Positions 26,707-35,354 of a stretch of 64,000 nt of DNA are shown here, piece by piece (the stretch's first letter is position 1; every line of letters begins with the position of its first letter). A program made the position numbers and the translations under genes. A model generated the notes under the pieces. That model did not search any database. It was not told the origin of the DNA and was given only the letters and a program-made list of their open reading frames with translations. The stretch comes from Salinimicrobium sediminis (GTDB lineage Bacteria; Bacteroidota; Bacteroidia; Flavobacteriales; Flavobacteriaceae), in the NCBI RefSeq assembly GCF_900215295.1, contig NZ_OCMF01000001.1, forward strand, positions 1,364,001 through 1,428,000. Direction: 5' to 3'.

Positions 26707-28020
26707 CTACACTGCTATTTCCGCTCTTTTATGCTTAAAGCCAAAGAACATGATATACCCGTAGCAAAGCATCACCAATACAAGGGCGAGGCTAAAGCCA
26801 TAAGAATCGGTAAGGAAACCAAAGGCCGGTGGAATAATAGCACCACCAACGATCATGGTACATAAAACTCCCGATCCCTGCGGTTTGTTGTCTCCCAATC
26901 CTTCAAGTGCAAGGCTGAAAATTGTTGGGAACATGATCGAATTAAATAAGCCTACAGCGATAAGGGTCCACATAGCGACGAGTCCGGTGGAAAGGTTGGA
27001 GATAAGCACGAGCCCAATTGCACAGGCGGCAAATACACCCAGGACTGTACCTGGATTAATTATTTTCGTAAGGTAAGAGCCTATAAACCTTCCTATCATA
27101 GCACCTGTCCAATAAAAAGTCACAAATACTCCCACCACAGCCATATCTGTAGAAGTGGTTACTCCTGAAGAAAGTATCCATTCTGCCAGAGTGCGCATAA
27201 AAGGGGTTTCTCTTACCACATCTGGGAGGTTCAGGCTAAGGAAATAGTTGACCATATAGGAGCCAATAGCAACCTCGGCCCCCACATAGAAGAAGATCCC
27301 GAATGCTCCCATAATAAGATTCTTATTCTTCAGAACAACGCCGTAATCATTCGAGGCTTCAGTATCAGAAACCTTTGGAAGGTTCACAAAGAAGAAAACC
27401 AGCCCGATCAGGATGATAAAAATTGCAATTCCCACAAAGGGAGTTTGTACTGCGGCAGCTTCAGAAGCATAATATTTTACCCTTTCGGCTTCGGTCATAA
27501 AAGCGATCTCATCTTTGGTCATCACTTTATCGCTAAGAATAAAAAGAGCTCCTATTGCCGGTGCGATGGCAGTTCCGAGGGAATTAAATGCCTGCGACAG
27601 GTTAAGTCGGCTTGAAGCGGTACTGGCGGGACCCAGAATGGTCACGTATGGATTGGCAGCGACCTGCAGGATAGTTATTCCGCCTGCCAGGATAAAATAT
27701 CCCAGCATAAAGACTCCAAAGACCCTGTATGAGGCAGCAGGCCAAAACAGGAGACATCCGGTAGCCATGGTAAAAAGACCCAGGACAATTCCTTTTTTAT
27801 AACCAATTTTGGAGAGCAGCCAACCGGCGGGAATCGATAACAGAAAATAAGCGCCGAAAAAGGCAAATTGCACCATACCTGCCTCGAAATAGGAAAGGGT
27901 GAATACCTCCCTTAGTCTTGGAATGAGCGAATCTACAAGTACAGTTATAAATCCCCATAAAAAGAAGAGGACGGTTAGGAAAATAAAGGCGGTGCGATAA
28001 GATTTTTTCTGTTGTTCCAT
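26707..28020 (-). CDS. Sugar MFS transporter, FucP/GlcP-like
   Basis: 437 residues, twelve predicted spans, major facilitator of the fucose/glucose-galactose proton symporter group. It has an N-terminal span with FFLWGFITVLVDSLIPRLREVF, the GYFILAGGITILQVAANPYV block in the third/fourth spans that is diagnostic for FucP-like carriers, and the LNLSQAFNSLGTAIAP segment. It follows the glycosylasparaginase gene after three bases, in one operon. That pairing suggests uptake of a sugar released from glycoproteins, such as GlcNAc; substrate is inferred. Confidence 0.88.
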   Translation of the reverse strand: MEQQKKSYRTAFIFLTVLFFLWGFITVLVDSLIPRLREVFTLSYFEAGMVQFAFFGAYFLLSIPAGWLLSKIGYKKGIVLGLFTMATGCLLFWPAASYRVFGVFMLGYFILAGGITILQVAANPYVTILGPASTASSRLNLSQAFNSLGTAIAPAIGALFILSDKVMTKDEIAFMTEAERVKYYASEAAAVQTPFVGIAIFIILIGLVFFFVNLPKVSDTEASNDYGVVLKNKNLIMGAFGIFFYVGAEVAIGSYMVNYFLSLNLPDVVRETPFMRTLAEWILSSGVTTSTDMAVVGVFVTFYWTGAMIGRFIGSYLTKIINPGTVLGVFAACAIGLVLISNLSTGLVAMWTLIAVGLFNSIMFPTIFSLALEGLGDNKPQGSGVLCTMIVGGAIIPPAFGFLTDSYGFSLALVLVMLCYGYIMFFGFKHKRAEIAV

Positions 28021-28023
28021 TGT

Positions 28024-28989
28024 TTAAAAATAATATTTACTGGGGAAGTTCCTATTCTCTCCTGCACGGTATTCCACGTATGAAAAACCTTTTTGAATGC
28101 AATAAGAGCCTACTTCTCCTTTTTTATTAAGGGCGATAAAGGCCGCCTGAAAATCTTTATAGTTCGGGTTTTGGTTAATGATGCGCAATATAGCAGTTTC
28201 ACATGCTTCCTGCGGAGATTTCCCCTGCCGCATTAGCTCTACTATTAGAAAAGAACCTACACTTTTTAGAATAGCTTCTCCCATTCCTGTAGCCACTGCA
28301 CCTCCCACTTCGTTATCAAGATAAAGCCCGGCACCAATAATTGGAGAGTCTCCCACGCGCCCGTTCATTTTGTAGGAGAGTCCACTGCTGGTGCAGGCAC
28401 CTGCGATATCTCCTTTTTCATCGATACAAAGCATGCCAATGGTATCGTGGTTCTCAATATTGATGAGGGGTTTGTACTCCTTCTTAATAAGCCACTCCTT
28501 ATATGCCTTTTCTGAAGCTTCAGTGAGCAACTCTTCTTTTTCGAAACCCATTTCCCGGGCAAATTGATCGGCACCTTCTCCGGCTAATATCACATGCGGC
28601 GTCTCTTCCATTACCTTTCTGGCAACAGAAACTGCATGAGTGTTATTTTTTAGATAGACTACTGCTCCTGCATTGCCTGATGGATCCATGATGCAGGCGT
28701 CAAGGGTGACATTTCCCTCTCGATCTGGCGCGCCACCGCGCCCAACAGTGGTGTTTCGAATATCGGCTTCTTCCACCATTACGCCCTGCTCAACGGCATC
28801 AAGAGCCGAAGCTCCCTGCTTTAGCATTTCTCCAGCCTTTAAGCTGGCATTGGGAAAATTCCAGGTCGCAATACAAACAGGTTGAAAATTTGCCATTTTA
28901 GACAGGTTTAGGTACTCTAATAAAGGTGAAGCTGCCGCCACTCCTAATCCGCTAAGGGAGGTATTCTTAATAAAATGGCGTCTTTTCAA
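28024..28989 (-). CDS. Glycosylasparaginase (N4-(beta-N-acetylglucosaminyl)-L-asparaginase)
   Basis: Ntn-hydrolase that cleaves the GlcNAc-Asn bond after glycoprotein degradation. 321 residues; the autoprocessing site and nucleophile is T183 in HDTIGMLCID, and the downstream substrate-binding blocks (GRVGDSPIIGAGLY, GGAVATGMGE) are intact. The N-terminus RRHFIKNTSLSGLGVAAA looks like a twin-arginine signal, as in the periplasmic flavobacterial enzyme. Cotranscribed with the sugar transporter that follows. Confidence 0.92.
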   Translation of the reverse strand: MKRRHFIKNTSLSGLGVAAASPLLEYLNLSKMANFQPVCIATWNFPNASLKAGEMLKQGASALDAVEQGVMVEEADIRNTTVGRGGAPDREGNVTLDACIMDPSGNAGAVVYLKNNTHAVSVARKVMEETPHVILAGEGADQFAREMGFEKEELLTEASEKAYKEWLIKKEYKPLINIENHDTIGMLCIDEKGDIAGACTSSGLSYKMNGRVGDSPIIGAGLYLDNEVGGAVATGMGEAILKSVGSFLIVELMRQGKSPQEACETAILRIINQNPNYKDFQAAFIALNKKGEVGSYCIQKGFSYVEYRAGENRNFPSKYYF

Positions 28990-29235
28990 ATCTTAGCGGG
29001 CAAAAATCGGAGGTAAATGTATGAAATGTGATTCAGAAATTGAATGGTAGAGGACCGCAGCTTGGTTAAAAGTGACGCAAATCATTAAAAAGTTAAAACG
29101 GGTCAGGAAGAAACGTGGTTCCTTTGCTGCGCCTTAAAAATGATCTTTGGTGTCTATATGGCTATAGATGAAAGATTTGATCCCGGGATATTTTGGCAAG
29201 GCTTTAGCAGTATCTTTGCAGCTTAAATTTTTTAC

Positions 29236-30456
29236 ATGCGCTGGATCTTTTTTGTTGTTATTTATATTATTCTGGATATCTATGCCTATCAGGCCTTTAA
29301 GACTGTTACCCGGCATAGCTGGATCTACTGGATCTATCTCGCGCTTTCTTTAGGAGTGCTGGGTTATCTTTTATATCAATTCAACGTACCCGATAAACAG
29401 GGACTAACAGGCGCCCGAAGTTATGCCATTGGCTTCTTCCTTGCTTTTTTTGTGCCTAAACTCATTCTTTTCATTCTGCTTTTTGGAGAGGATTTGGTAA
29501 GAGTGGTGGTAAGTGGTCTTCAAAAAATATTTAATTCGAATGAGGCCTATGCTCTGCCGTCAAGGCGGAAATTCATTAGCCAGATCGCGCTGGGTATTGC
29601 AGCCATTCCGTTCGCTTCTCTTCTTTACGGAATGTACCAGGGTAGATACAATTATAAGGTTCTAAAGTATGTATTGCATTTTGATGATCTTCCTGAAACC
29701 TTCGATGGTTACAGGATCACCCAGATCAGTGATGTGCACTCCGGAAGTTTTGACAATCCCGAAAAGATCAAATATGGGATAGATCTTATCAACGAACAAC
29801 AAAGCGATGCCATCATGTTTACAGGGGATCTGGTAAATAACACAGCTTCAGAAATGGATACCTGGAAGCAGTTTTTCGGGCAGCTTACAGCTAAAGATGG
29901 AGTTTATTCTGTCCTGGGGAATCACGATTATGGAGATTATGTGAACTGGGACTCTGCGGCGGCAAAAAAGGCAAATTTAGATGCGCTTAAGGAGGTGCAC
30001 CGGGAAATGGGTTGGAATCTTTTATTGGATGAACACAGGAAGATCAGCCGTGGGAATGACACTATTTCCGTAGTAGGAGTAGAGAACTGGGGAGCCGGAT
30101 TTAAACAGGTGGGAGATCTCGACAGAGCTTCTGCGGGACTATCAGAAAATGAATTTAAGGTCTTGCTTTCTCATGACCCTTCGCACTGGCAGGAGAAAGT
30201 GAAAAAGGACAACAAAAAATTCCATTTAACCCTTAGCGGACATACCCACGGAATGCAGTTCGGGATAGAAATTCCCGGCTGGTTTAAATGGAGTCCCGTG
30301 CAATACCGCTACGAACATTGGGCCGGAATCTACGAAGAAGCCGGGCGCTTTCTTAACGTAAACCGCGGCTTTGGCTTCTTAGCATACCCGGGAAGAGTAG
30401 GAATCTGGCCCGAAGTAACTGTGATAGAACTGCGGAAGGGTCCTAAGCCTGTATAA
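29236..30456 (+). CDS. Membrane-anchored metallophosphoesterase (YaeI/YkuE-like)
   Basis: 406 residues. Several N-terminal spans (about 1-100) are followed by a calcineurin-like domain with all metal motifs: QISDVHSG, FTGDLVNN, VLGNHDYGDY, LSHDP and SGHTHGMQFG. Related enzymes hydrolyse phosphodiester or lipid substrates such as UDP-diacylglucosamine at the membrane; the substrate here is not known. The 246-base spacer before it (28990-29235) holds no gene. Confidence 0.9.
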   Translation: MRWIFFVVIYIILDIYAYQAFKTVTRHSWIYWIYLALSLGVLGYLLYQFNVPDKQGLTGARSYAIGFFLAFFVPKLILFILLFGEDLVRVVVSGLQKIFNSNEAYALPSRRKFISQIALGIAAIPFASLLYGMYQGRYNYKVLKYVLHFDDLPETFDGYRITQISDVHSGSFDNPEKIKYGIDLINEQQSDAIMFTGDLVNNTASEMDTWKQFFGQLTAKDGVYSVLGNHDYGDYVNWDSAAAKKANLDALKEVHREMGWNLLLDEHRKISRGNDTISVVGVENWGAGFKQVGDLDRASAGLSENEFKVLLSHDPSHWQEKVKKDNKKFHLTLSGHTHGMQFGIEIPGWFKWSPVQYRYEHWAGIYEEAGRFLNVNRGFGFLAYPGRVGIWPEVTVIELRKGPKPV

Positions 30457-30536
30457 ATTTGATGCCGCTATATTTTCTGCATAACTTCTGCCAGAAAGAG
30501 ACGACTTCTGTCAATCTAGTGATAGCTTCTTCAGAA

Positions 30537-31703
30537 TTACGAACCCTGTAATTTTCTCCTGGTTCTGTTTATTTTAAATTGTAAAAGTACCGCCATAGCT
30601 GTAAAGGTGATAACTGTGATAAGGATCAACACTTTTAATTCCGGAAGTATATCAAACATGTCTCCTCCATAAAATGCTAATTTTCGGAAGCCGCCCAGGT
30701 AGTGTGTCACCGGGATAGATTGAGAAAATGCATTAATAGCTTTAGGCATTGCCAGGCTTGGCCAGGTGAATCCGCTCAATACGTATGCCGGAGTGGAGAT
30801 CACCATTAATAATTCTGTAGCCTTCAACTGATTTGGGATCAAAACCGAAAACAGCATCCCAATTCCCATAGACGCCAACGTTAGGAAGGCAGTAAGGATA
30901 AGCATAGGAATATTAAAAATATCCGCTTCCACATTAAAGAACACAAAGAACTGGCTAATAATGAACCACATTACCGGCAGCATCAGTAAAAACGGAGTTG
31001 CTTTAAGCCCTATGTGATAAATGGACCATTTTTTCATCTTTACCAGCTCTTTAAAATATCCATCCTCAAAATCCCTTGCAAAAACCAGGGCCATAGCCAG
31101 AAAGATCACCTGTTGCATAATGGCTCCCAAGAGTCCGGGGAGCATGAAGCTCAGATAATTTCCGGCGGAATTGTAGAGCTTATTGAAACTAATTTGAAAA
31201 CTTTCATATGATTCCAGCGCCTGAGATTGAGACATCCCCTGTTTCTGAAGACCTTCAATTTCTATCCCTGCGTTCACGGTCATCAATACCTGCTGTATAT
31301 TCTTACTGGCAATATTGGCGTTAAGTATATTGGCCATGTTGAGGTCCACTCTCACTTCCGGATGTCTTTTCTGAAGTATATCGGCTTCGAAGCCTGAGGG
31401 CAGGGTTATTACTGCAGCATACTGCTCCCCGGGCATTTCTTCAGCTATGGTTCCAGGGGTATATCTTAGATCCTTCAGCAGCAGCGCTTCATTGATCTCA
31501 AACGCATCAATGATCTTATCCGATAAAGGACTAACATCCTGATCAACAATGACAATGGGAAGGTCTATCACCTTTGCCTGTTGATAGACAAATCCAAATA
31601 AGATTCCGTACAGAATCGGAGCTCCAAAGAAGATAGCTGAGAGCACATTATTGGAGAATATTCTTTTAAATTCTATCCTGAGTAATTTCAGAAATTCCTT
31701 CAT
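30537..31703 (-). CDS. ABC-2 type exporter permease
   Basis: About 388 residues: one N-terminal span, a large extracytoplasmic domain (about 45-165), then five C-terminal spans including the ABC-2 block SGFTWPSLAMPKAINAFSQ. This is the YhhJ/YbhR layout. The start is placed at the ATG at 31703 (MKEFLKLLRIEF), two bases past the end of the hlyD-like frame. The usual ATP-binding subunit is not encoded in the operon, so it must borrow one or be unusual. Last gene of the exporter operon. Confidence 0.88.
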   Translation of the reverse strand: MKEFLKLLRIEFKRIFSNNVLSAIFFGAPILYGILFGFVYQQAKVIDLPIVIVDQDVSPLSDKIIDAFEINEALLLKDLRYTPGTIAEEMPGEQYAAVITLPSGFEADILQKRHPEVRVDLNMANILNANIASKNIQQVLMTVNAGIEIEGLQKQGMSQSQALESYESFQISFNKLYNSAGNYLSFMLPGLLGAIMQQVIFLAMALVFARDFEDGYFKELVKMKKWSIYHIGLKATPFLLMLPVMWFIISQFFVFFNVEADIFNIPMLILTAFLTLASMGIGMLFSVLIPNQLKATELLMVISTPAYVLSGFTWPSLAMPKAINAFSQSIPVTHYLGGFRKLAFYGGDMFDILPELKVLILITVITFTAMAVLLQFKINRTRRKLQGS

Positions 31704-31707
31704 AATG

Positions 31708-32670
31708 TTACTTTTTAAGAAGTATGGTTGCATTGGTGTAGAACTGAAGCTCAGAAATATCAGAGGTAGGCACCACTTTTAATTCATAAACAGATTCTGA
31801 CAGGTCATAAAGCGGGGCGGTACTGGTAATATCTGCATAATGTGCAAGCTGCTTTATTGCTAAAATCTTTCCTTCGATCGCTTCTTCAGTATAAGGATTG
31901 ACCATTACCAATTCCTTTCCTTCTTTAAAATCATAAATATTCGATTCGTTTATGGTAAACCTGAAGTAAAGACTGCTTTTCTTGTATCCGTTGAATAGGG
32001 AATATCCCGGAGTGAGCAATTCGCCCTCTTCAAGGCTTACGGTTTCAATAGACATATCTGCAGGAGCAAGCAGGAAGACCTCATTAGATGCAGTTAGCAC
32101 TTCTTCTTTAGCTCCCCGCGCACGGTCCAACTGCCCTTTCGCCTGTTCGATCTGTTCAGATCTCGCCCCATTCTTTGCCTCATGACGTTTTGCCTCAATA
32201 GCCGAAACCTGAGCTTTGGCCATATTCAATTTCATTTTCACCTCGTCTAATTGCTGCCGGGTTACTAAGGAATCCTTATACATATTGTTAAGCCTGTTAT
32301 ACGATTCCTGTGCGAAATCCAATTGCGCCCTTGCAGATTCAAGTTGTCCGTCGATCTGCATCAATTGTTCTGTTGTAGCTCCATTATGGGCCATATTGAG
32401 TTGACCCTGGGCAGCCGTAACCGCGCCTTCTGCCTGGATCATTTTCGCATAGATCTCGGGAATATCCAATTGAGCCAGAGTATCTCCTTTTTTGACCTCC
32501 TGTCCTTCCTCTACATATATTTTTTCTATTCTCCCCGCCAGTTTACTGCTCACAGCGATGGTTTCAAATTTCACCTTGCCTCTAAAAGGGGTGATTTCCT
32601 CTTCATTACTACATGAACTTAGCGACAGTAGGGCGATCAAGCCGAATCCTATATTCTTTATTGTTATCAT
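31708..32670 (-). CDS. HlyD family periplasmic adaptor lipoprotein
   Basis: 320 residues; signal with lipobox LSLSSC (lipidated C20). A biotinyl-lipoyl-like half (IEKIYVEEGQEVKKGDTLAQL), a long alpha-hairpin coiled coil (about 80-190, Ala/Gln/Glu-rich heptads) and a beta-barrel half follow. It links the inner-membrane permease to the TolC protein of the same operon. Confidence 0.92.
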   Translation of the reverse strand: MITIKNIGFGLIALLSLSSCSNEEEITPFRGKVKFETIAVSSKLAGRIEKIYVEEGQEVKKGDTLAQLDIPEIYAKMIQAEGAVTAAQGQLNMAHNGATTEQLMQIDGQLESARAQLDFAQESYNRLNNMYKDSLVTRQQLDEVKMKLNMAKAQVSAIEAKRHEAKNGARSEQIEQAKGQLDRARGAKEEVLTASNEVFLLAPADMSIETVSLEEGELLTPGYSLFNGYKKSSLYFRFTINESNIYDFKEGKELVMVNPYTEEAIEGKILAIKQLAHYADITSTAPLYDLSESVYELKVVPTSDISELQFYTNATILLKK

Positions 32671-32688
32671 ATTTCTTTAAATCCTGGT

Positions 32689-34062
32689 TTAATAATTAAG
32701 TAATCCTTTTGCATGAAGTAGAGCGATAATGGCTCTTCGCTGATCGAAGTAAGATTCCTGCAATTGAAATTTTGCTTTTTCCAGATCTTTTAATGCATCA
32801 AGCACCTCGTTGACAGATGCCAGATCATTCCTGTATTGCTTATCAATCATTTCATAAGTGGCTTCCGCCAGTTCTATCTCTTTCTGAGAAATACGTGTGT
32901 TTTGGAGAGAAGACTCATAGGACAATTCAGCTTTAACAAGGCTTAGGACGATCATTTCCTGAGCTTCCTCACGTTGTTCCTGATATTTCCTGCTTTCGAG
33001 TGTTGTTTGGATGCTTTTTAACCTTGACTGGTTTCCGTCAAAAAGATTCCAGCGTATCCCTACACCAACATACCATTGAGGATCTAATAGAGAAAGGTCG
33101 TCCTCCATGAATTCATAATGTCCTTTTACGGCTACTTTTGGAATGAAATGACTTCTTTCCATTTTCGCTTTGTAATCGGTAGCTTTTTCTGCCTCTTCCA
33201 ATGCCTTGATTTCATTGCGTTTTTCAGCATACATCAGCGTGTCCGGCATTATGGAGGTTAGCTCCGGCTGTAGTAATCTTAAATTTTCTTTGTTTTCACC
33301 GGTTAGCTGATGTAATACCTCAATTAGTAAAGTTTTGTTATGGCTGAATTCAAGTTGTTTCGCAGCAAGTTGTTGCCGGGCAAGTTCAATTTTCTTTCTG
33401 CTAATAGGGGTTGCCAGGCCATTCTCGATAGCTTTCCGAACATAATATTCCTGTTCCATCAGGTATTCTTCTGAAGCTGATATCACCCTTTTCGAAGCAT
33501 TTACAAGAGCAAGTTTGTCATAGGTTTCAATGATCTTCAGGGCGACCCTGTCCTTCTCGGCCATCCCTGCGTATTTTACAGAGGCTTCCTTATGTTTCCC
33601 TGCTTTTAGGGCATTGGTAGCTTCAAATCCACTGAACAATACCCAGTCTACATCGACAGAGGATTTTAAAATGTTCTTGTCCTGAAGATTTGGAGCTTCC
33701 TTAAGGGGAATATTTTCCGGAAAAGGAGCGTTGAAAGGCATGTCCATAGCTTCCTTAATAAGAAGCTTTTGTGTAGACATTAGAAGATTTTTGGTGTCAT
33801 CATCAAAGGTGATATCATCATTAAGCCGGGTGTAACTTCCGTTTAAAGTGATCTTTGGAAGAAATACCGATTTAGCTAATTTTTGATCTACCTGTGCTTT
33901 TTCAGCATCCAGATCATACACATTTACTGTATGACTTTGGTTTAGGCCTTTGTTGATAAGGATTTTAAGTGCGGGATCTAACTGCTGTGCCAGCGAAGTC
34001 GTGGGAATTATGCCCACTATTAAGAGGCAACTAAGAATGATCCTCTGGAAAGTTAATTTCAT
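32689..34062 (-). CDS. TolC family outer-membrane efflux protein
   Basis: 457 residues with a signal peptide (cleavage after SLAQ) and two OEP repeats of long amphipathic helices (around 155-255 and 350-450) with short beta segments such as WNLFDGNQSRLKS. First gene of the exporter operon, with its own promoter containing a Crp/Fnr-type palindrome centred at about -41.5 (34116-34129). The leader is about 19 bases. Confidence 0.92.
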   Translation of the reverse strand: MKLTFQRIILSCLLIVGIIPTTSLAQQLDPALKILINKGLNQSHTVNVYDLDAEKAQVDQKLAKSVFLPKITLNGSYTRLNDDITFDDDTKNLLMSTQKLLIKEAMDMPFNAPFPENIPLKEAPNLQDKNILKSSVDVDWVLFSGFEATNALKAGKHKEASVKYAGMAEKDRVALKIIETYDKLALVNASKRVISASEEYLMEQEYYVRKAIENGLATPISRKKIELARQQLAAKQLEFSHNKTLLIEVLHQLTGENKENLRLLQPELTSIMPDTLMYAEKRNEIKALEEAEKATDYKAKMERSHFIPKVAVKGHYEFMEDDLSLLDPQWYVGVGIRWNLFDGNQSRLKSIQTTLESRKYQEQREEAQEMIVLSLVKAELSYESSLQNTRISQKEIELAEATYEMIDKQYRNDLASVNEVLDALKDLEKAKFQLQESYFDQRRAIIALLHAKGLLNY

Positions 34063-34085
34063 TGCAACTGTTTTTTAAAGCAGTG

Positions 34086-34129
34086 CAAAGTTCTTCACTA
34101 AGTAGAGTGTATCCTTTGACCTATGTCAA
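34086..34129 (-). promoter_or_regulatory. Class II Fnr-type site and -7 element of the TolC operon
   Basis: TTGA-CCTATG-TCAA (34116-34129) is a textbook FNR-type palindrome. Its centre is 36.5 bases from the last base of GAacTTTG (34086-34093, minus strand), a degenerate -7 element, so the site sits at about -41.5. It lies between the Crp/Fnr gene and tolC. Confidence 0.75.
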
Positions 34130-34139
34130 AAAGTAAAGA

Positions 34140-34715
34140 TCAGGATTTTTTGGAGTCATTCCGGCGAATACGACTCAGGGTTTCTTGTGTCATTCCGAGA
34201 TAGGAAGCGATAAACCCTAAAGATACTCGGGTCGAAATATCGGGAAACTCTTTTAGCATGTATTCATAGCGTTCTCTGGCAGTCTGGAATTGTAAAGCGT
34301 TTAATTTATTGACCACCCGGGTGAGCATCTCAGTAGAAAGTAGCCTTCCGAATTTTTCCATGTTGTGGTACCGGGCAAACAGCATATCTAATCTCTCCCG
34401 GGTGATACTGTAAATCACTGAATCCTCAAGCATTTCCAGGTAATATATACTGGGAACCTGTTGAAAAAAACTTTCTATACTGGACATGATTTTTCCATCT
34501 ATAAAAAACCACTGGGTAATTTCCATCCCGTCTTCTTTGAGGTAATAACTCCTGCCAACGCCTTTCTCTATGAAGTATAATTTGCTGCAAATCTGTCCTT
34601 CCCTCACCAGGATCTCATTTTTCTGAACACTTTCCTTTTCAAAATGAGATACAATATCCTCCAGTTCTTCTGACGAGAAATCGACAACCTGCTTTAAAAA
34701 AATGGAGAGATTCAT
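34140..34715 (-). CDS. Crp/Fnr family regulator, ETLSR recognition helix
   Basis: 191 residues: an N-terminal cyclic-nucleotide-like beta-roll (about 15-110), a dimer helix, and a C-terminal helix-turn-helix with GFIASYLGMTQETLSRI. The recognition helix has E178-T-L-S-R182, matching E209-T-I-S-R213 of E. coli FNR, which reads TTGA half-sites. It has a single cysteine (C43), so it cannot bind an FNR 4Fe-4S cluster. It lies directly upstream of the exporter operon, whose promoter carries a TTGA-N6-TCAA site, and is the obvious candidate regulator. Confidence 0.9.
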   Translation of the reverse strand: MNLSIFLKQVVDFSSEELEDIVSHFEKESVQKNEILVREGQICSKLYFIEKGVGRSYYLKEDGMEITQWFFIDGKIMSSIESFFQQVPSIYYLEMLEDSVIYSITRERLDMLFARYHNMEKFGRLLSTEMLTRVVNKLNALQFQTARERYEYMLKEFPDISTRVSLGFIASYLGMTQETLSRIRRNDSKKS

Positions 34716-34895
34716 ATTGTAACTGGCCCTGTTTATCTATACAAAGGTATTTAATTGAGAAGGAAGTGAGTTTTTCTTATTCAGGATTGACTTTAGAATT
34801 GATGCCATTATTATTAGTCTCCGGAATTCGGTCTTCTTATTTGTATTCCAAAAAGCGTGAAAAGAACCTGGTTCACATTAAATCAAACTTTTGAT

Positions 34896-34903
34896 TATAT
34901 TTG
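34896..34903 (+). promoter_or_regulatory. -7 element for the thioredoxin-like gene
   Basis: TATATTTG, a perfect match, with start near 34908 and a leader of about 47 bases. The remaining spacer (34716-34895) holds no gene; a loose inverted repeat GTGAA-N10-TTCAC lies at 34857-34876. Confidence 0.5.
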
Positions 34904-34954
34904 AAATAAGCTGCTAAAGAAGCACACTTCCGCAGCATCTCAAATATCAGGATT

Positions 34955-35251
34955 ATGTCAAAATTTGGGGAATTAATTGACTTGCAGATTCCGGTACTTC
35001 TGGAATTCTACACAGACTGGAATGAGGCTTCGGAAGCTATGCATCCGGTACTTAAAGATGTGGCAGCCGCACTTGGGGACAAGGCGAAGGTGATCAAGAT
35101 CGATGTCGACAAGAACTCTGAACTTGCTGAAGCCTTACGGGTAAAAGGTCTGCCCACTCTCATGATCTACAAGGAAGGGGAGATGAAATGGCGTCAAAGC
35201 GGCGAACAGGACGCTAATACATTAATTGGGTTGATGCAGGAGTATCTTTAA
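34955..35251 (+). CDS. Thioredoxin-fold protein without active-site cysteines
   Basis: 98 residues, clearly a thioredoxin by alignment to the trxA product encoded at 52406-52705. Shared features are the DW after strand beta-1, KVxKIDVDKN, the cis-proline segment GLPTLMIYKEGE and WRQSG. The active site WCGPC is replaced by WNEAS (22-26), and no cysteine remains in the protein. It cannot do thiol-disulfide exchange, so a binding or chaperone-like role is likely. Start ATG at 34955 fits the fold. Followed after 103 bases by a lipoprotein gene. Confidence 0.9.
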   Translation: MSKFGELIDLQIPVLLEFYTDWNEASEAMHPVLKDVAAALGDKAKVIKIDVDKNSELAEALRVKGLPTLMIYKEGEMKWRQSGEQDANTLIGLMQEYL

Positions 35252-35354
35252 CATCTCCGGGAAATTTTTCAAGTCATTTTAGAATATTAAGAAGAACTTA
35301 AGGAGCAGCAGCCTTTTTTCCTACTTTTGATCTGAAAAATTAACCTGTATCGTC

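Noticed and set aside
29073-29084. Further TGA-N6-TCA palindrome before the glycosylasparaginase gene
   Set aside because: At the 36.5-base distance there is no TAnnTTTG-like element in either direction (minus strand gives TACCATTC), so it does not share the architecture of the seven sites.
34857-34876. GTGAA-N10-TTCAC inverted repeat upstream of the cysteine-less thioredoxin gene
   Set aside because: Its centre happens to be at the same distance from the -7 element, but the spacing between half-sites is not that of a Crp/Fnr site and I know no matching regulator.
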